This document shows, one piece after another, positions 49,803 to 61,700 of a DNA stretch of 64,000 bases. The DNA lies in contig JAZAYU010001070.1 in the NCBI GenBank assembly GCA_038501625.1, positions 1 to 64,000 of the forward strand, written 5' to 3'. The first letter of the stretch is position 1. Each line of letters opens with the position of its first letter. The position numbers and the translations under genes are program-made. The stretch is from Corbicula japonica (lineage: Eukaryota > Mollusca > Bivalvia > Venerida > Cyrenidae). The notes under the pieces are model-generated. The model had not been told where the DNA came from. It saw only the letters and a program-made list of their open reading frames with translations, and did no database searches.

Positions 49803-49960
49803 GCAAGTAAATTTAGTAACCCTGGCTTGTTTTATTATTTGTTCCTGTGTGGAAACTGGAAGGGGAATGTAGGAACAAATTTGTCCATTTGATTTTCCGT
49901 CCGATGTTCAGCTTTGCTCCTCTGTGCTTTGTACAATGTACTTGATTGCTTCAGACCAGG

Positions 49961-50106
49961 TCTGGAGGTTATAAAGCTGAGATTGGAAACCAGTCTAAAA
50001 TCTCAATCATCAGATTGACTGAAATGGCGACTGGTCGCCATTTTAGCCAATCAGATGCTTGAGATTCGAGACTGGTTTCCAATCTCAGTTTTATAAACTT
50101 CAACCT
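49961..50106. mobile_element. Family 2 foldback
   Basis: Flanked by CAGGTCTG / TAGGTCTG, a possible short target duplication. A family 1 head fragment follows at 50130-50188. Confidence 0.88.
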
Positions 50107-50298
50107 AGGTCTGTTTGATGATGTGGTCTTTTATCCTTTACTCTATGGGATATGGCTGTTATTGCATGGGTGAACAGTGTAGATCTACCCATGAAAATTA
50201 AAACCCAAATATATGTTCGGTACTATATGAATGAAGTGCAAAAAGTGTATATATGTGATTTAGATGATCATATTTCAGGGAATTCTTATAGAGAAATA

Positions 50299-50555
50299 TA
50301 CTCAACAAAAAAAGAAACCTGACACTGTAACTTTGAATAAGTATGAGGTGCATATTCAAAATCTATATATTTTTGCACCATCCAAAAGAAAATAACCACT
50401 GAATCACTTGTTTCATGCACCAAAAATATCAAAATGCATAATTAAGTTCAAAACATGCACAATTTTTATTACATACCACAATTCAATTAGCTTTAAATCT
50501 GATTCCAGGAAAATACACCAAATATAAAGTGTCGGGATTCTATTTTTGTTGAGTA
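50299..50555. mobile_element. TA-flanked MITE, TACTCAACAAAAA ends
   Basis: TACTCAACAAAAAAAGAAAC and TATTTTTGTTGAGTA in inverted orientation, with CTGACACTG/GTGTCGGG inside; about 257 bp. Confidence 0.75.
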
Positions 50556-50559
50556 TATT

Positions 50560-51640
50560 ACTTTTTTTTTTAGTATGAAACTTGCATGAAAATCAGAAAC
50601 GTTGAAGTTAATGAACATGATAATTATGTTGATGTCAAAAGAGATGAGGTTTATTTGTGTAAATTTTGAAGTCAGTCAATCAATTTAAGTTTTAAAGTTT
50701 TTAAGGAATGTTTGAAAGTTATTAGTTATCAAAGGGGCATAACTGAAAAATGAGTTGGAGATATGGAACATGATAAATATCAAATGTAGATCATTTTTGT
50801 GAAGTTTGAAGTAAGAAGAATTTTAAAGTATAAAAGGGGCATAACTTTTATTGTATGAAAAAAAAATCAATGATTGATGAGGCTCATTTCTGTTAAGTTT
50901 ACAAGAAATGTTTAAATTTTAACATTTTTGGAGTGGCAGATATATGTAACAAATGCTGTCAGTGTTATGGGACACATGTATCTTTAAATGCAGTGAGTAA
51001 TGAGGATCTTTTGTGTGAAGTTTGAACTGGCAGGCACACTGGTGGCTGACAATGTCAAACCACATGCCATTTTGTTATGCCATTTTGTTATGAAATGAAA
51101 AGCAGGATCAAATATTCATTGATATCTTGGAAAGTGACTCTTTGATTGTTTTATCTTACTGTTAAAATTAATAACATTTTGCAAAATAAATAAGGATTTC
51201 GTACGCAAAGTACATAATGTTGGACAGTACATAAATATTCTGACACCGGATTAAAAGTGTTTTGTGACGTTGGTCATTAATCCATAATTACAGTCAGTAA
51301 AATCATTTACTTTAAATAGCCACAGAGCAAGTATAAATACAATTAATCGATTGTTTTATTGAAAGTAAATGTGACAGCATGTTGGGAATGACGTCATAAG
51401 GTGCACCAAACCCGAGGTTCACAAAGGGTCCAACTGAACCAAATATCAGTTTCTTCCAGCAGACATCAAAATGATCATAATATAAATATCAAATTATTAT
51501 TGATTTATTTGAAGCTGTGAAACATTTTTAAAGATAGGTTATATAAACCAATAAATCAGACAAACGGATTAAGTTGAAAATGCATCAAATTTCATTCTGA
51601 AATGCTAGTAGTAGAGGGTGGTTACACCCATTTTTTTTCA
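50560..51640. other. Intergenic, dispersed repeat fragments
   Basis: AAGGGGCATAACT occurs twice (50732, 50834). ACAAATGCTGTCAGTGTTATGG at 50950 recurs at 52347. No gene seen. Confidence 0.5.
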
Positions 51641-51641
51641 A

Positions 51642-51785
51642 TTCAAGGGAGATAACTGCTGCAATCATGTTCACTATGTGTTATTGCTTTTGTCTCCCCT
51701 AAACTTTTAATGTGATTCTTTTTACAATTCAAGGGAGATAACTACTGCAGTTATATTACTATATTTTATTGCATTTGTCTCCCCT
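51642..51785. repeat. Two ~80-bp units with GGGAGATAAC...TTGTCTCCC arms
   Basis: AATTCAAGGGAGATAACT ... TTGTCTCCCCT twice. Related units at 53053-53165 are inside a family 1 MITE. Confidence 0.78.
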
Positions 51786-51904
51786 TAATTATTGGTGTGA
51801 TTCACTGAGAAAAAAAAACAACACAAAAACTACAGTGTCTGAAATTATGTACTTTGCCAGTAATAGATAACATTATTTAGGAAAAAAACAAAATGTTGCA
51901 TAGG

Positions 51905-52395
51905 GCTTACGCAACATAACTTACTCATGAACTCGCCCTTTTCTTGTCGCTATCTAAAGCTCCACTCCGAAAAAAGCCAAATATATTAAAATTTGTAAAC
52001 CGTATATTCATATCCATGTTAGATATAAACAAATACAACAAAACCATTAAGTGTCTTCGTAATGAAACGGCTCTCGGTTTGACATTATCATCCACCAGTG
52101 AGACATATGAAACTAGAATTTTTCCTTTTGTCACTGATGCCCCCACTGCTACACCAACATTTGTAACGAAGGGCCATAACTCTGTTGCAAGAATTTTTTT
52201 CTTTAGGATCATCTATAAATCCTGCATCTATGCAAGCTTGAAAGAAATCTGCCCAATAGTTAATGAGGAGTTGATGCCACAACCTTTTGGGGGACGTACG
52301 TATGGACAAGTGCAACTCTATATGTCTCCTGCTTTGTGGGGGGATAACAAATGCTGTCAGTGTTATGGGATACATCTCTAAATGCAGTGATGGAT
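51905..52395. repeat. Probable dispersed repeat with chance open frames
   Basis: Open for 145 codons on + and 95 on -; neither resembles a protein I know. AGAGTTATGGCCCTTCG (on -) and the shared tail with 50950 point to repeat origin. Confidence 0.5.
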
Positions 52396-52444
52396 AAGGA
52401 TCATTTGTTTGAAGAAAATAATTATAATAATTTTTCAGAGCTGT

Positions 52445-52614
52445 TTAAACCTCTATTACTACACAGAAACATCTTTACTGTATGGGTGTACAGTGTAGAT
52501 CCGTATTAGCCAGCACATCTGACCAAGAGGTGACAGTGCAGATCCAGATCAGATGGCACAGATCTGAATCTACAATGGTCGCACATGATTGTGTTAAATG
52601 GAATAATGGGTTAA
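52445..52614. mobile_element. Family 1 MITE, left hairpin shortened
   Basis: GTGTACAGTGTAGATCCGTA ... GGAATAATGGGTTAAG. Confidence 0.65.
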
Positions 52615-52806
52615 GCCATGTGGATGATCAGACAGACAAGACTCAATCTTAGCCCAATTTGCTTTCACAACCTGACAAAATCAGTTATTTATTGTTGGGA
52701 TATGCAAGATAAAGAATTCTCCAGGTGCTAAAGTAAAAGATTAAACAACTCATCTCTTGAGACACCGAACCTTTAACAATTGTACAAATCCGTATGTTAT
52801 GCCTTG

Positions 52807-53186
52807 TAACCCTTTACATATAATTTTATGCATCTACACATGGGTGACCGGTGTAGATCTAGATTACCTTGCACATACATGCCATCTGATTTGGATCTAC
52901 ACTGGTCTCTTTTTGGTCAGAAGTAACCTAAGCAGTCAAAAGCAAACCGTGTAGATCAAGATCAGCCAGCACATATGTGACATTTGATTCTTGGCAGGAT
53001 CTGCACTGTTCGTTTTTGATTGCTTAGGTTTACCCATGGGATAACAGTCATATTCAAGGGAGATAACTGCTGCAGTCATATTACTGTATCTTATTGCTTT
53101 TGTCTCCCATAGAAAAAAGTCATATTACTGTATCTTATTGCTTTCGTCTCCCATAGACAGTCTTATTCCATGAAGTAAAGGGTTAA
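52807..53186. mobile_element. Family 1 MITE expanded by other repeats
   Basis: GTAACCCTTTACATATAATT at left, GAAGTAAAGGGTTAAA at right. The inside has an extra hairpin and two AGGGAGATAACTGCTGCAGT-type units. Confidence 0.7.
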
Positions 53187-53196
53187 ATGAGGACAT

Positions 53197-53328
53197 AGAC
53201 TAAAACTGGTGACTAGTCTCAAATCGCAAGCATGTGATTGGCTGAAATGTCTACTGGTCACTATTTCAGCCAATCAGATGCTCGAGATTTTAGACTGGTC
53301 TCCAATCTCAGTTCATAATTTGGGCCCA
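53197..53328. mobile_element. Family 2 foldback, diverged
   Basis: TGATTGGCTGAAATGTCTAC ... CTATTTCAGCCAATCAGATG. The centre is altered. Confidence 0.8.
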
Positions 53329-53341
53329 TGTCTACTTTTAG

Positions 53342-53445
53342 ACTGGAATGAGGAACTAAGCTTCCTCACCTTATCGGGGAATAAATTGGACAACAGCAGT
53401 AAACTGGGATACTTTGTGACAACAAGTCTTGATTCTGGCTACTGA
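53342..53445 (+). CDS. Orphan terminal-exon-like segment on + strand
   Basis: After CTACTTTTAG an open frame reads WNEELSFLTLSGNKLDNSSK then LGYFVTTSLDSGY and TGA, with AATAAA-like motifs ~60 nt downstream (AATAAATAAA at 53509-53519). Composition looks protein-like. No upstream exon was found; it abuts the foldback at 53197-53328. Confidence 0.28.
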
Positions 53446-53588
53446 CACAACCTTTATTCATGCTATAATCTACATCACACAATATATAAAACAAATTCAA
53501 TTAATGAAATAAATAAAAAAGTGCATCAATATAAGTGCAATTATCACAGTTGATGTTTTCCAGAATATTCAGGTATACCCTGTGCTTT

Positions 53589-53818
53589 TTAACCCTTTCC
53601 TTGATATTTACACATTTTTACACATGTGCCACCAATGTAGATCCAGATCAGTGCCATCTGATCAGGATCTGCACTGGTCGCATTTTGGTCAGAAATAACC
53701 TAATTAATCAAAAAGGGAGCAGTTTAGATCCTGATCAGATGGCACAGATGTGCCGGCTGATCTGGATCTTAACTGTTTGCCCTAGCAATAAAGGTGTATC
53801 TATACAGGAAAAGGTTAA
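53589..53818. mobile_element. Family 1 MITE, complete
   Basis: TTAACCCTTTCCTTGATATT ... TACAGGAAAAGGTTAA. Slight shortening of hairpin 1. Confidence 0.9.
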
Positions 53819-54118
53819 AGACAATACTACAAGCAGGGTCCGATGCAAGATTTCCACCTAGAGGTTTCATCTGGACAGTCTTAAGCAGAATTTCATGATA
53901 ATGTCCAACTTTTAGACAAAATTCTCATGAAAATTAAACTATACTGCCCAAAGAGAGGATTCAAGCAACCCAACTGGACCCCATCTGACAAGCAAAATGC
54001 CCCATCATTTCATGGTTAGCCATGATTTGTGTGAACATAATTAGCTAATCCAATGCAGCTACAGAGGAAGGTTTTAGGCTCAGATTTAGACCTATAAACA
54101 CCATTCTTAAATACCCCA

Positions 54119-54333
54119 CAACTACTGCGCTATCAGTAAATTTCGCATGGGTTTAAATTAAATGTATTTCATATTAGCGAAAATATGAGAATTTAAACCC
54201 CAGCCAATTACATCATGTCACAAAATGCCTTCATAGAAAATATAATTGCACACATTTTTATCTGCATAAATATATTATTTGTAGTTTGCATGAAAATTTG
54301 TCCCTGCGAAATTAAAATGATACCACAGTACAG
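54119..54333. mobile_element. MITE of the GTGGTATCATTTAATTTC family
   Basis: Left part CTACTGCGCTATCAGTAAAT, right CGAAATTAAAATGATACCAC; ends inverted and related to 28098 and 39283. Confidence 0.6.
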
Positions 54334-54442
54334 TAGGCATGTAGTATTGTCTTTAATAAGGGTCAAATTATCTGCTGGGTTTCTGAAAATAAATATACAG
54401 TTGATGACTGGAGATGCAAAATAAAAGTGGCACTAGTCATGC

Positions 54443-54579
54443 TTTTAAAGCTGAGATTGAAAACCAGTCTCAAATCTCAAGCATCTGATTGGCTGAAATG
54501 GCGACTGGTCGCCATTTCAGCCAATCTGATGCTTGAGATTTGAGACTGGTTTCTATGCATAGGTTTATAACCTTCGGAC
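54443..54579. mobile_element. Family 2 foldback
   Basis: One box mutated to CCAATCTG; otherwise palindromic. Confidence 0.88.
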
Positions 54580-54718
54580 CAGTTCATGGATTTTATGTGA
54601 AGCCTTTCTGAATCAAATAATTTAAGGTGCAAGACAAAAAAAGTGAACTTTGATTATTATAAACTGATCACAGATGGGAAATAGGCACCTACATGTATAC
54701 CACAATATTTTAAAACCA

Positions 54719-54942
54719 ATTCTTTACTCCATATATAAGCATTTTAAAGCATGAGCTACATGAACAGCCGGCACATCGTTGTTTTCAGATCAGAATCTGC
54801 ACTTTTTGCTTAATAAGGTAATTTCTGACAAAAAAGTGCACAGTGCAGATCCTGATCAAACGGCTTGTATTTGCTGGCTGATTTGGATCTACACTGGTCG
54901 CAGATGCAATAAAATGCATGTATATATGGAGTAAAGGTAAAA
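54719..54942. mobile_element. Family 1 MITE, diverged
   Basis: ATTCTTTACTCCATATATAA ... ATATGGAGTAAAGGTAAA. Confidence 0.75.
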
Positions 54943-55279
54943 ACTTAACAGATAAAACAAGTTGTTTGAAAATAAAATATGCCATATTCCTGCATACCAC
55001 ATTGGTAATTTGGCATTTTCTCCACTGCTAGGAGTAATGATCTTACTTTCCCATCAGAAACAAGTCACAAATTGGATATTTTTGCACTAATATGAATGAT
55101 TAAAAGATTTTGTTGTAAAATACTCCACATTTTAATCATTACTATCAATGAGTAACTCAGCTACTATACAAAATCAGTTCAAATAAAAAAATGAAACAAT
55201 AAACAAAACAGATGGGGACAAAGCATTATATATTATGTAAGGTATGCAAGAAAAATTCTATTAAGTGTGCTAGGTAACA

Positions 55280-55427
55280 GGGCCAAAGATCATAAAACTA
55301 AGTTTTGAGATCAGTCTCAAATCGCAAGCATCTGATTGGCTGAAATGGCGACCAGTCACCATTTCAGCCAATCAGATGCTTGAGATTTGAGACTGATCTC
55401 AAAACTTAGTTTTATGATCTTGGGCAC
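55280..55427. mobile_element. Family 2 foldback, near perfect
   Basis: GGCCAAAGATCATAAAACTA ... TTTTATGATCTTGGGC; both CCAATCAG boxes present. Confidence 0.92.
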
Positions 55428-55464
55428 AGGAAACTGTGAGGCAGTTGCCTAGGACAGCCTTCTT

Positions 55465-55836
55465 TACCCTTGACTCCATGGAATGTGTTGCTATTATCCC
55501 ATGGGTGAACAGTGTAGATCCTGGGTTGAAGGTTATAAAACTGAGTTTGGAAACCAGTCTCAAATCTCAAGCATCTGATTGGCTGAAATGGCGACCAGTC
55601 GCCATTTCAGCCAATCGGATGCTTGAGATTTGAGACTGGTTTCCAAACACAGTTTTATAACCTCGGAGCCAGATCAACTGGCAAATCCATGTCATATGAT
55701 CAGGATTTACCCTTTTTCACTCAATGAATCAAAAAGCGAACTGTAGATCCTGATCAGATGCCATGAATGTACTGGCTGATCTGGATTTACACTGTTTGCC
55801 CACACGATAAACATGTATTATGGGGAAAAGTTTTAA
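55465..55836. mobile_element. Family 1 MITE with nested foldback
   Basis: TTACCCTTGACTCCATGGAA ... TATGGGGAAAAGTTTTAA. Foldback inserted after GTGTAGATC. Confidence 0.8.
55523..55669. mobile_element. Family 2 foldback nested in a family 1 MITE
   Basis: GGTTGAAGGTTATAAAACTG ... GTTTTATAACCTCGG. One box is CCAATCGG. Confidence 0.9.
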
Positions 55837-56286
55837 CAAGCAAGAACAGTTCAGGCTGCAATTAACTATCTGTTAATACATGTACTGTTAATATTTACAC
55901 ATCTCTTTCACTCTACTTCGGTGAGTTTCTTTCTTAACAATGTAAAAATGTTTATGAAAGGCATGGCTACAATAAAAGATGCTAACAGTGCTCACTGTTT
56001 TGACTAGCAATGTCAACAAACTTGTTTACATGGTTCTTGCCACAAAATGCTATAAAAAAATCATAACCATTCATCAATGTTGCTGTTCTAACAACAGTTT
56101 AAACAAGTTATTTTAACATAGCTCCTCTTCAACTATTTGAAAGGATATTTAAGATTTTTAATATACAAATTGGTAATAAATTGCATTCATTAGCATATGA
56201 AAACCATAACGGTTGTTTAGAAAAGAAAACCAACCGTAATGTTTATCATAATTTCCAAGACTATAGGGAATAATCTATTTTCAATA
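55837..56286. other. Intergenic, nothing recognised
   Basis: AT-rich sequence between MITEs. Confidence 0.5.
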
Positions 56287-56733
56287 ACCTTTTACTCCAT
56301 ATATATACGCATTTTATCACATTTGCGGACAGTGTAGAACCGATCAGTCCGCAAATCCGTGTTTCAGATCTGGATGTACACTACTGAACCATGGGATGCA
56401 ATTTGTATCAATAGAGTAGCTCTATGACTCAAGGTGACAAAAACCAAACTTGACAGCTTGGATATATTTGGTAAAGATTGGTTTTCTGTGAAATACTAAC
56501 TCCACGGGATATGGCTAGTATCCCATGAGCAAACATTGTAGATCCAGATCAGCCAGCACATTTCTGCCATTTGATCAGGATCAACACTGTTTTCCTTTTT
56601 ATTCATTAAGTTGTTTATGACCAAAAATCTACAAGGGCAGATCCAGATCAGATGGCATGATTGTTCTGGCTGATCTGGATCTACACAGTTTGCAAAATCA
56701 TTAAAATGTGTATATATGGAGTAATAGGTGAAT
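56287..56733. mobile_element. Two family 1 MITE copies, both diverged
   Basis: First at 56287-56425 (TAACCTTTTACTCCATATAT, single hairpin). Second at 56500-56733 (ACTCCACGGGATATGG ... ATATGGAGTAATAGG). Confidence 0.7.
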
Positions 56734-56908
56734 GTTTATTACTCTATACATGTTTGTTATTCTAAACAAAGTTAAAAAAATATCAAATTAATAAAACAAT
56801 TTGCAATTATAAAAAAGTACATTTAAAGTCTATTTGTAATAAACATGAAATACAAACATCACTGTATGTCAATCACATATGTTGGGCCAACCTTAACAAA
56901 CCCTTGTG

Positions 56909-57189
56909 ACAAGGTTATAAAGCTGAGATTGGAAACCAGTCTCAAATCTCAAGCATCTGATTGGCTGAGTCGCCATTTCAGCCAATCAAGGCTGAAGGTT
57001 ATAAAACTGAGATTGGAAACCAGTCTCAAATCTCAAGTATCTGATTGGCTGAAATGGCGACCAGTCGCCATTTCAGCCAATCAGATGCTTGAGATTTGAG
57101 ACTGGTTTCCATGCTCAGCTTTATAACCTTGGGCACAGATGCTTGAGATTTGAGACTGGTTTCCAATCTCAGCTTTATAACCTTCAGCC
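56909..57189. mobile_element. Family 2 foldback nested in another foldback
   Basis: An outer copy (56911-56998, resuming 57139-57188) is interrupted near its centre by a second, complete copy (56992-57138). Together four CCAAT-type boxes. Confidence 0.85.
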
Positions 57190-57316
57190 CTTGTTCCCAG
57201 CTGCTTAGGGTGGGTAGGGAAATGTTTGTACATCAAGCTTGTTCCTGTCCCTGATCAAATGCCAACAATACACAAACAATTATCAATATTGTGAATTCTC
57301 AACATCTTTACTTATA

Positions 57317-57556
57317 AAACCCTTTCTTACATAAATATGCCTTTTTCCATGTGTGCAACCAGTGTAGATCCAGATCAGCTGGGAAATCTATGCCATCTGA
57401 TGAGGGTCTGCACTGTTCGCTTTTTTGTCAGTAATAACCTAATAAATTAAAAAAGGAACAGTGCAGATCCTTATCTGACCGCACTGATGTGCCAGCTGAT
57501 CTGGATCTAAACTGTTCGTCTATGCCATAAAGGTGTTTATATAGAAAAAAGGGTTA
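57317..57556. mobile_element. Family 1 MITE, near complete
   Basis: AAAACCCTTTCTTACATAAA ... AGAAAAAAGGGTTAA. Confidence 0.85.
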
Positions 57557-57700
57557 ATTACATTTGAAGGAAATACTCTTAAATTTGAAACAACGAAGAG
57601 CTGATACTTCAGATTTTTGTCTACACACTTAAGTGTTCAAACGATAACTGCTCCCACCCACCCCTACACAATACTCCCAACACTGTTTCATTTTTCCCAG

Positions 57701-57760
57701 CCCAAAGGCATGCCGTTTCAACTTTCTCCAACAGCAATTGTCAACTTTGCAAACCATAAG
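57701..57760 (+). CDS. Orphan exon-like segment on + strand
   Basis: A pyrimidine tract ending TTTTTCCCAG precedes, and AAG|GTAAGT (strong donor) follows, 60 nt of open frame: PKGMPFQLSPTAIVNFANHK. It lies between the two convergent genes, on the strand opposite the - strand gene. No partner exon was identified. It could be a gene remnant, an exon of an unseen overlapping gene, or chance. Confidence 0.3.
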
Positions 57761-57802
57761 GTAAGTCATATATATATGTAAGCCTCATTGGGGTCACTCA
57801 CT

Positions 57803-57808
57803 TTTAAT
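57803..57808 (-). promoter_or_regulatory. Possible poly(A) signal ATTAAA of the - strand gene
   Basis: ATTAAA (read on - strand) 109 nt after the stop. No AATAAA was seen closer. Weak support. Confidence 0.35.
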
Positions 57809-57872
57809 TACAGTCATTTCATGTCAATTACAGTCATTTCAAGTCAATTACAGTCATTTCGAGCACATTACA
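57806..57872. repeat. Short tandem repeat, ~20-bp unit, ~3.5 copies
   Basis: CAATTACAGTCATTTCA[AT]GT repeated. Falls in the likely 3' UTR of the - strand gene. Confidence 0.85.
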
Positions 57873-57916
57873 GGAGTAATTCACCCTAACAATCTAATCT
57901 TAAAATCTACCTATAG

Positions 57917-58760
57917 TTAAAAGTCATCATTATCGCTGTCCTGCCGTATAGGTGACGGACTTCCAGGATAATCCATGTCATCACCTAGGTGCACCACTTC
58001 CCCTCTCTCACTGACGTATGACTGCTCGAAACTATCCATTCCATAACTGAAATCACTCACTCTGGACGTCTGTCCGCCTCTCTCAGGGGAGACAACTTCA
58101 TCATCCCTTGGTGATTTTCTTCCACCATCATCATCATCAAAGGGAGATAATGACATGATTATCTCCCCTCCTGGCCCTTTCATGCTTTCCAACTGGTCCG
58201 ATATGTGTGATCTCTCGTGATCTGTGTCGGAATCCGTTCCTCGCTTCTTTACACCTGGTCTCGGAATTCTTGACCTAGGAATCTTTTCTGGCGACTTCTG
58301 TGACGACAAAAAATCGCTCTGATCTTTGGAATCATCTGCCATTTTGTCATCTTGAAGTGTACCGGTTGTGTCTGCTGACACATCTATTGTTATGTTTTGT
58401 TCACCAAGTCTATTAAATGCACTACTGGTATCTCGTAGGATTCTTTCATAAAGTTCATCTCTTCTCTTCTGGGCTTCATCGTGTGAATCATTGATATATC
58501 CACTCTGATCCTGAGAATCATTCATAACAGGGTCCTGTACATAACCACTGCTAAGATACGGTTTTGGTCTGAAGTTACCATTAACAGGTTTTTCCGAAAA
58601 CCTGAAAGAATTGCTGACGTGTCCGTTTGATGAAATGTCGCCGGAGAAGCCGTTAGATTTGTTGAACGATTTGTGGAAGCTCTGCATGTGTTCCTTAGCG
58701 TTACCGTTGAATGGTGAACCTTCGGAATCTAAGCCTGCCATAGTGATCAACTTGCCCAGG
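57917..58760 (-). CDS. Coiled-coil gene, last exon (disordered tail with SxIP)
   Basis: Acceptor TTTTGCAG at 58761-58763; stop at 57917-57919. Starts LGKLITMAGLDSEGSPFNG and continues as Ser/Asn/Asp-rich low-complexity sequence. A short helix (EAQKRRDELYERILRDTSSA) precedes KIPRSRIPRPGVKKRG, a basic/Pro/Ser context around S-R-I-P as in EB1-binding SxIP motifs. It ends DYPGSPSPIRQDSDNDDF. Several SP/SPR sites suggest phosphorylation. Confidence 0.85.
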
Positions 58761-61700
58761 CTGCAAAACACAAAACACATCATTACATTTATCATTCCTC
58801 TATTAACAAGCTCGTGTTCACCTAACTCTAGTGGTAAGCCCTCATTTCCCATTTACTAAATGGATATGACTTATTTCCCATTTACTTTATGCATTGGATT
58901 AAACTTATTTCTGATATATTCTATGGATATGATTTATTTCCAATTTACTTAATGGATACAGGGGTTCCATTTGACCCAGGAGATGACCTTTTGACTCTTG
59001 AACTTTCCAAAAAGCCTCATTTTGACCCCTTTGATTTTTAGATGAAGGGTCATTTTTTCCTTAAATTACGGTTATTTTGGCTAACAATTGGCAGATTCCC
59101 TTAAAAATTGATCAAAATGACTGTTGAGATTCAGCCGCTTGTGAAACCCCTGGGATATAACATTGGTGTCCAGCACAAACTCTTGAGTCACTTATATATA
59201 CAGTAAAGTAAAAGGGGCACAACTCTGTCAAATAAGACCCTGACAAGCAGGCTATCACTAGCAATCCCGTGAATCACCATGTTGTTGTTTTAAAGATACC
59301 AAAAAAAACTGAAGTTTCCTGATAAAACTGCATGAAAATTGTTAAAGTGCTATCGACATAAGAAGGTAATTTAGTGTTTGACAAAGTGTTTTAAATCATT
59401 TTAAGTGTTTTTAGCTTAAAATGCTTCCAGCAAGGAGAATTAAGGAAGCTGATTTATAGCTCACAATGTTTCCAGTACTGTTGTATTATCATATTTTGTG
59501 AGGGTTTAAATTTCGGGGAATTTGTGCTTGGGTAAATGCACAAACATGAATTCCTGAGAAATTACACCTTGTTATATTTACACTTCCACTTTATCCTCTA
59601 TAATGAAGCCTATTTCACCTAACAAATCATAATTCCTGATGGTGTACAGTGTGACGTATTACTTTAAGAGGCATGTTTACAGTAAAGGCCGCTCACAATT
59701 TATTGGACTGTGCACAATGTTTTGACTTGTGACGTCAACGAGCTCGCATGTTTTGCCACAAGTTGCAAAGATAAAGCGTCCTGTTATTCACTCTGTTGTC
59801 AATGTGGCTGTCAGCCATTCAAAAAAGTCGTAAAATCATGAATTCTTCTAATAATTTTTGTATTAATGAAGGCATTTATGAGTGTAAATATAAGGATTGA
59901 ATTAATATTTGATGGTTTTCATTTGGGTATGAAAAACAGTTGGATTGTTTAAAGTACGCATGAAGCCCTTGAGGCTTCACACACTTTAAACAAACCAACA
60001 GTTTTTCATACCCAAATGAAAACCATCGAATATTGATTCAATCCTTAAATTATACATCTTAATAGAAAAATACAATTGTGCGAATATATGTCCATGTGAA
60101 TACATCATTTGTGGCTTTGGGGCAAAAAATCATCCAGCAAAATTAACCCTTTCCTATATAGATACACCTTTATTGCTAGGGCAAACAGTTTAGATCCAGA
60201 TCAGCCGGCACATGCTTGCTATCTAATCAGGATCTAAACTGTTCGCTTTTTGATTCATAATGTTATTTCTGACTAAAATGCGACCAGTGCAGATCCTGAT
60301 CAGACGGCACGGATGTGTCGGCTGATCTGGATCTACACTGGTCGCACATACGTAAAAATGCGTATGTATCAAGGAAAGGGTTAAATGACACACAGTATTT
60401 TTATTAGCTCAAAGACAGCTTGAAATGAAAGCACTTTAAAGCTCCAAGTGTTTTTACTCAAACTGTTTGAAAGCAGATTTGCTGCAATAAAAGAGATTAA
60501 AATATCTGTTGGTTTTAAGACGAAGAGCTATGGAGTATTAAATTTAGTTTAAAAAAAAAATCCAAGATATCCGACTTTATAAAATTATCACTCTTTAATT
60601 TCAAATTTTCTGACACTTGTCCTTTATCAAGAAAAATACAGATTTGTTAGATAGACCAAGTTACATCCATAGTTATTGTCGTTTATATTGTTTTTATGTA
60701 TTTAAGGATGTAACTTCGGCTATCTAACAATTCAGTATTTTTCTTGATAAAGGATGTGTCCAAAAATTTGAAATTAAAGAGTGATGATTTTATGAAGGTT
60801 GTAACTATCTTAACGTAACTGTCAAAAATTTAGACTTGGCCCAAGATCATTTAATTGAGATAAGAGAACATTCTCATATATAAGGCATCTGTCCCTGTGA
60901 ATATAAACCTTTTTTTATGCTCAACTCAATTTAAACATGACCTATTATTATCTAAATCAAAACATTTTAAACTGAACATATAATATATTTAATCAAAATA
61001 ACAGCTTTAAAACAGACAGTTATTTCTTATTTATGAAGGCTGTTAATGTTCTAGACATTTTAAGTTTGCTCACAGAATTGTGTTGAGCACGAAAAAAGTT
61101 TTATAATCACAGGGCCTGATTGGTTTCAATTCAGACAAGTCTTGATATCATTCAAACAGATGCTTGAGATTTGAGACTGATCTCGAGTTTATGTTTTAAG
61201 ATCTTGGGCCCTGTACCTAACAGCAGAGACAGCAGAGGAGAATGAAAGTAAACAGTACCCAGCATCTCTCAACAAGTCCAGGAATTCATGGAACTGTTTA
61301 AACGAGGCTTCAATACTCTCAAGGACAGAGTCGTCGTCAAGGATACTGCCACGTGTACGCTTCATGCGACTGTTCTCCTCACGAAGCTTCTTGTTGTCTA
61401 ATGTTAACTGCAGTATAATAAATTAAAAATGAAAAATGAAAGTGAATACCTTAACTATCAATTGTAAAACTTAAATGGTTTGTACTGGAGTTAACAATTG
61501 TAATTTTTGTATAAAAACATTAAGCAAAATAAATATGGCAGTAAAGTAAAAATAAACAAGATTTTCAAAATGGTATTGTTTGGTGCAGTCTTGAAGAAGT
61601 TACATGATAATTTCCAACTTTTTTGCAAAAATCCGCATTAACATTAAATACTGCTGCCCAATAAGGGGATTTAAGCTTTGCTTGATCTGTCCTATATTAA

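Noticed and set aside
51944..52381. 145-aa open frame on + strand, with 95-aa frames on -
   Set aside because: Neither product resembles a known protein, there is no splice context, and the flanks match dispersed repeat sequence at 50950.
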